Of a stretch of 64,000 nt of DNA, positions 63,529 through 64,000 are shown one piece after another. Position 1 is the first letter of the stretch. Each line of letters begins with the position of its first letter. The notes under the pieces were generated by a model. The model searched no databases. It was not told where the DNA came from and saw nothing but the letters and a program-made list of their open reading frames with translations. Both the position numbers and the translations under genes were made by a program. This stretch comes from Flavobacterium seoulense (lineage in GTDB: Bacteria; Bacteroidota; Bacteroidia; Flavobacteriales; Flavobacteriaceae), in contig NZ_JNCA01000009.1 in NCBI RefSeq assembly GCF_000695795.1, positions 62,001 to 126,000 on the forward strand, read 5' to 3'.

Positions 63529-63542
63529 CTTAATAGGTTTTA

Positions 63543-63556
63543 CGTAATCGTTTACG
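63543..63556 (-). promoter_or_regulatory. LacI-type operator before the aldo/keto reductase gene
   Basis: CGTAATCGTTTACG is a 14-base palindrome with one broken pair, the same architecture as the TGTAATCGATTACA sites but with C/G outer bases. It lies between the LacI gene at 63575 and the reductase start, 15 bases before the ATG. Probable target of that second regulator. Confidence 0.6.
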
Positions 63557-63574
63557 GAGATTGTTAAATTTTTT

Positions 63575-64000
63575 TTATTCTCTTTTTGAAGATTCTCTTA
63601 GGATCAATGTTGGGGTTAATATTCGTTTTTGATAATTGGTTTTTTCGCTTTTTTTCGAAATTAACTCATAAATTAAATTGAATGCTTCTTCGCCCATTTG
63701 AACTGTTTTTTGGTCAATTGTAGATAGGGAAGGAGTGATGTGTTCGCCAAATAAATCATTGCAAAAACCAATGACTCCAAATTCTTCAGGAACTTTAATT
63801 CCTATTGTTTTTAATTCTTTTAAGGCGCCAAGAGCTGTAAAATCTTCGACACCAAAAATAGCATCGGGTTTGCGTTCTAATTTTAAAAAATGCTGCACGC
63901 CATTTCTCCCCGCATCAATACTGATGTTTCCTGTGTAAATTAAATTGCTGTCAAAAGCAATTTTGTATTGGCTTAAAGCGGCTTTGTAACCCCGAATTCT
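63575..64000 (-). CDS. LacI-family transcriptional regulator, N-terminal part outside window
   Basis: The frame is open to the window edge, so the DNA-binding domain is not seen. The visible 141 residues are the C-terminal half of the ligand domain: DAIFGVEDFTALGALKEL, FGVIGFCNDLFGEHITPSLSTIDQ and the end LTPTLILRESS, all typical of LacI/GalR proteins. It is related to the LacI protein at 15581 (same ASDFTALGA and LSTVDQ positions) but is clearly a different gene. Its target is probably the AKR-GH2 operon downstream. Confidence 0.88.
   Translation of the reverse strand, partial: RIRGYKAALSQYKIAFDSNLIYTGNISIDAGRNGVQHFLKLERKPDAIFGVEDFTALGALKELKTIGIKVPEEFGVIGFCNDLFGEHITPSLSTIDQKTVQMGEEAFNLIYELISKKSEKTNYQKRILTPTLILRESSKRE

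Overview
The window is low-GC DNA from a Bacteroidota bacterium, most likely a Flavobacterium or close relative. The signs are SusC/SusD pairs, a hybrid two-component system, a type IX secretion sorting domain, ECF sigma/FecR pairs, promoters of the TAnnTTTG type and the absence of Shine-Dalgarno sequences. About 51 kb of it is a pectin-utilisation locus. The remainder is an accessory gene-cassette array and the start of a second carbohydrate operon.

Layout. 1-5454: end of a metallophosphoesterase gene, then a hybrid histidine kinase/AraC regulator (HTCS). 5880-15508: a hexuronate transporter and the complete intracellular route from galacturonate and unsaturated galacturonate to pyruvate and glyceraldehyde-3-phosphate (kduI, kduD, uxaC, kdgK, eda, uxaB, uxaA). 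15581-16603: a LacI-type repressor on the minus strand. 16943-26720: secreted or surface enzymes: two GH28, two GH105, a GH43, a PL10-CE8 fusion and a CE12 esterase. 26815-45939: ECF sigma factor, a 2060-residue PL1-CE8 protein with a type IX sorting domain, a lipoprotein, FecR anti-sigma, SusC, SusD, a DUF4957/DUF5123-like lipoprotein, a PL9 lyase and an alpha/beta hydrolase. 46010-46083: tRNA-Trp. 46433-51085: two Sde182/DUF1593-type proteins flanking a DUF5060/apiosidase-like gene that is split by one in-frame stop codon. 51125-59919: an integron-like array. 60184-64000: GH2, aldo/keto reductase and a truncated LacI regulator on the minus strand.

How it works together. Secreted lyases and esterases (PL1-CE8, PL9, PL10-CE8, CE12) open up pectin, SusCD imports the fragments, GH28/GH105 release galacturonate and unsaturated galacturonate, the transporter brings them in, and the Kdu/Uxa/Kdg/Eda enzymes feed central metabolism. 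A palindrome TGTAATCGATTACA directly abuts the -7 promoter element of the transporter gene, kduI, the GH28 operon and (one base different) the ECF sigma gene. It is the obvious operator for the LacI protein and suggests a cascade from LacI to sigma factor to SusCD.

Most unusual part. Between 51.1 and 59.9 kb seven or eight minus-strand genes are separated by about 130-base imperfect palindromes with the architecture of integron attC sites. If each cassette is closed in silico at the predicted G/TT cut, its two ends become complementary over 8 to 15 bases, as the integron model requires. The adjacent tyrosine recombinase is oriented with the cassettes and looks Xer-like, without the extra region typical of IntI. 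Cassettes carry a long prokaryotic Argonaute (catalytic residues D, E, D, N), a HEPN-motif protein, DUF4304, GrpB, DUF4180 and GNAT proteins, and a two-gene cassette of unknown function.
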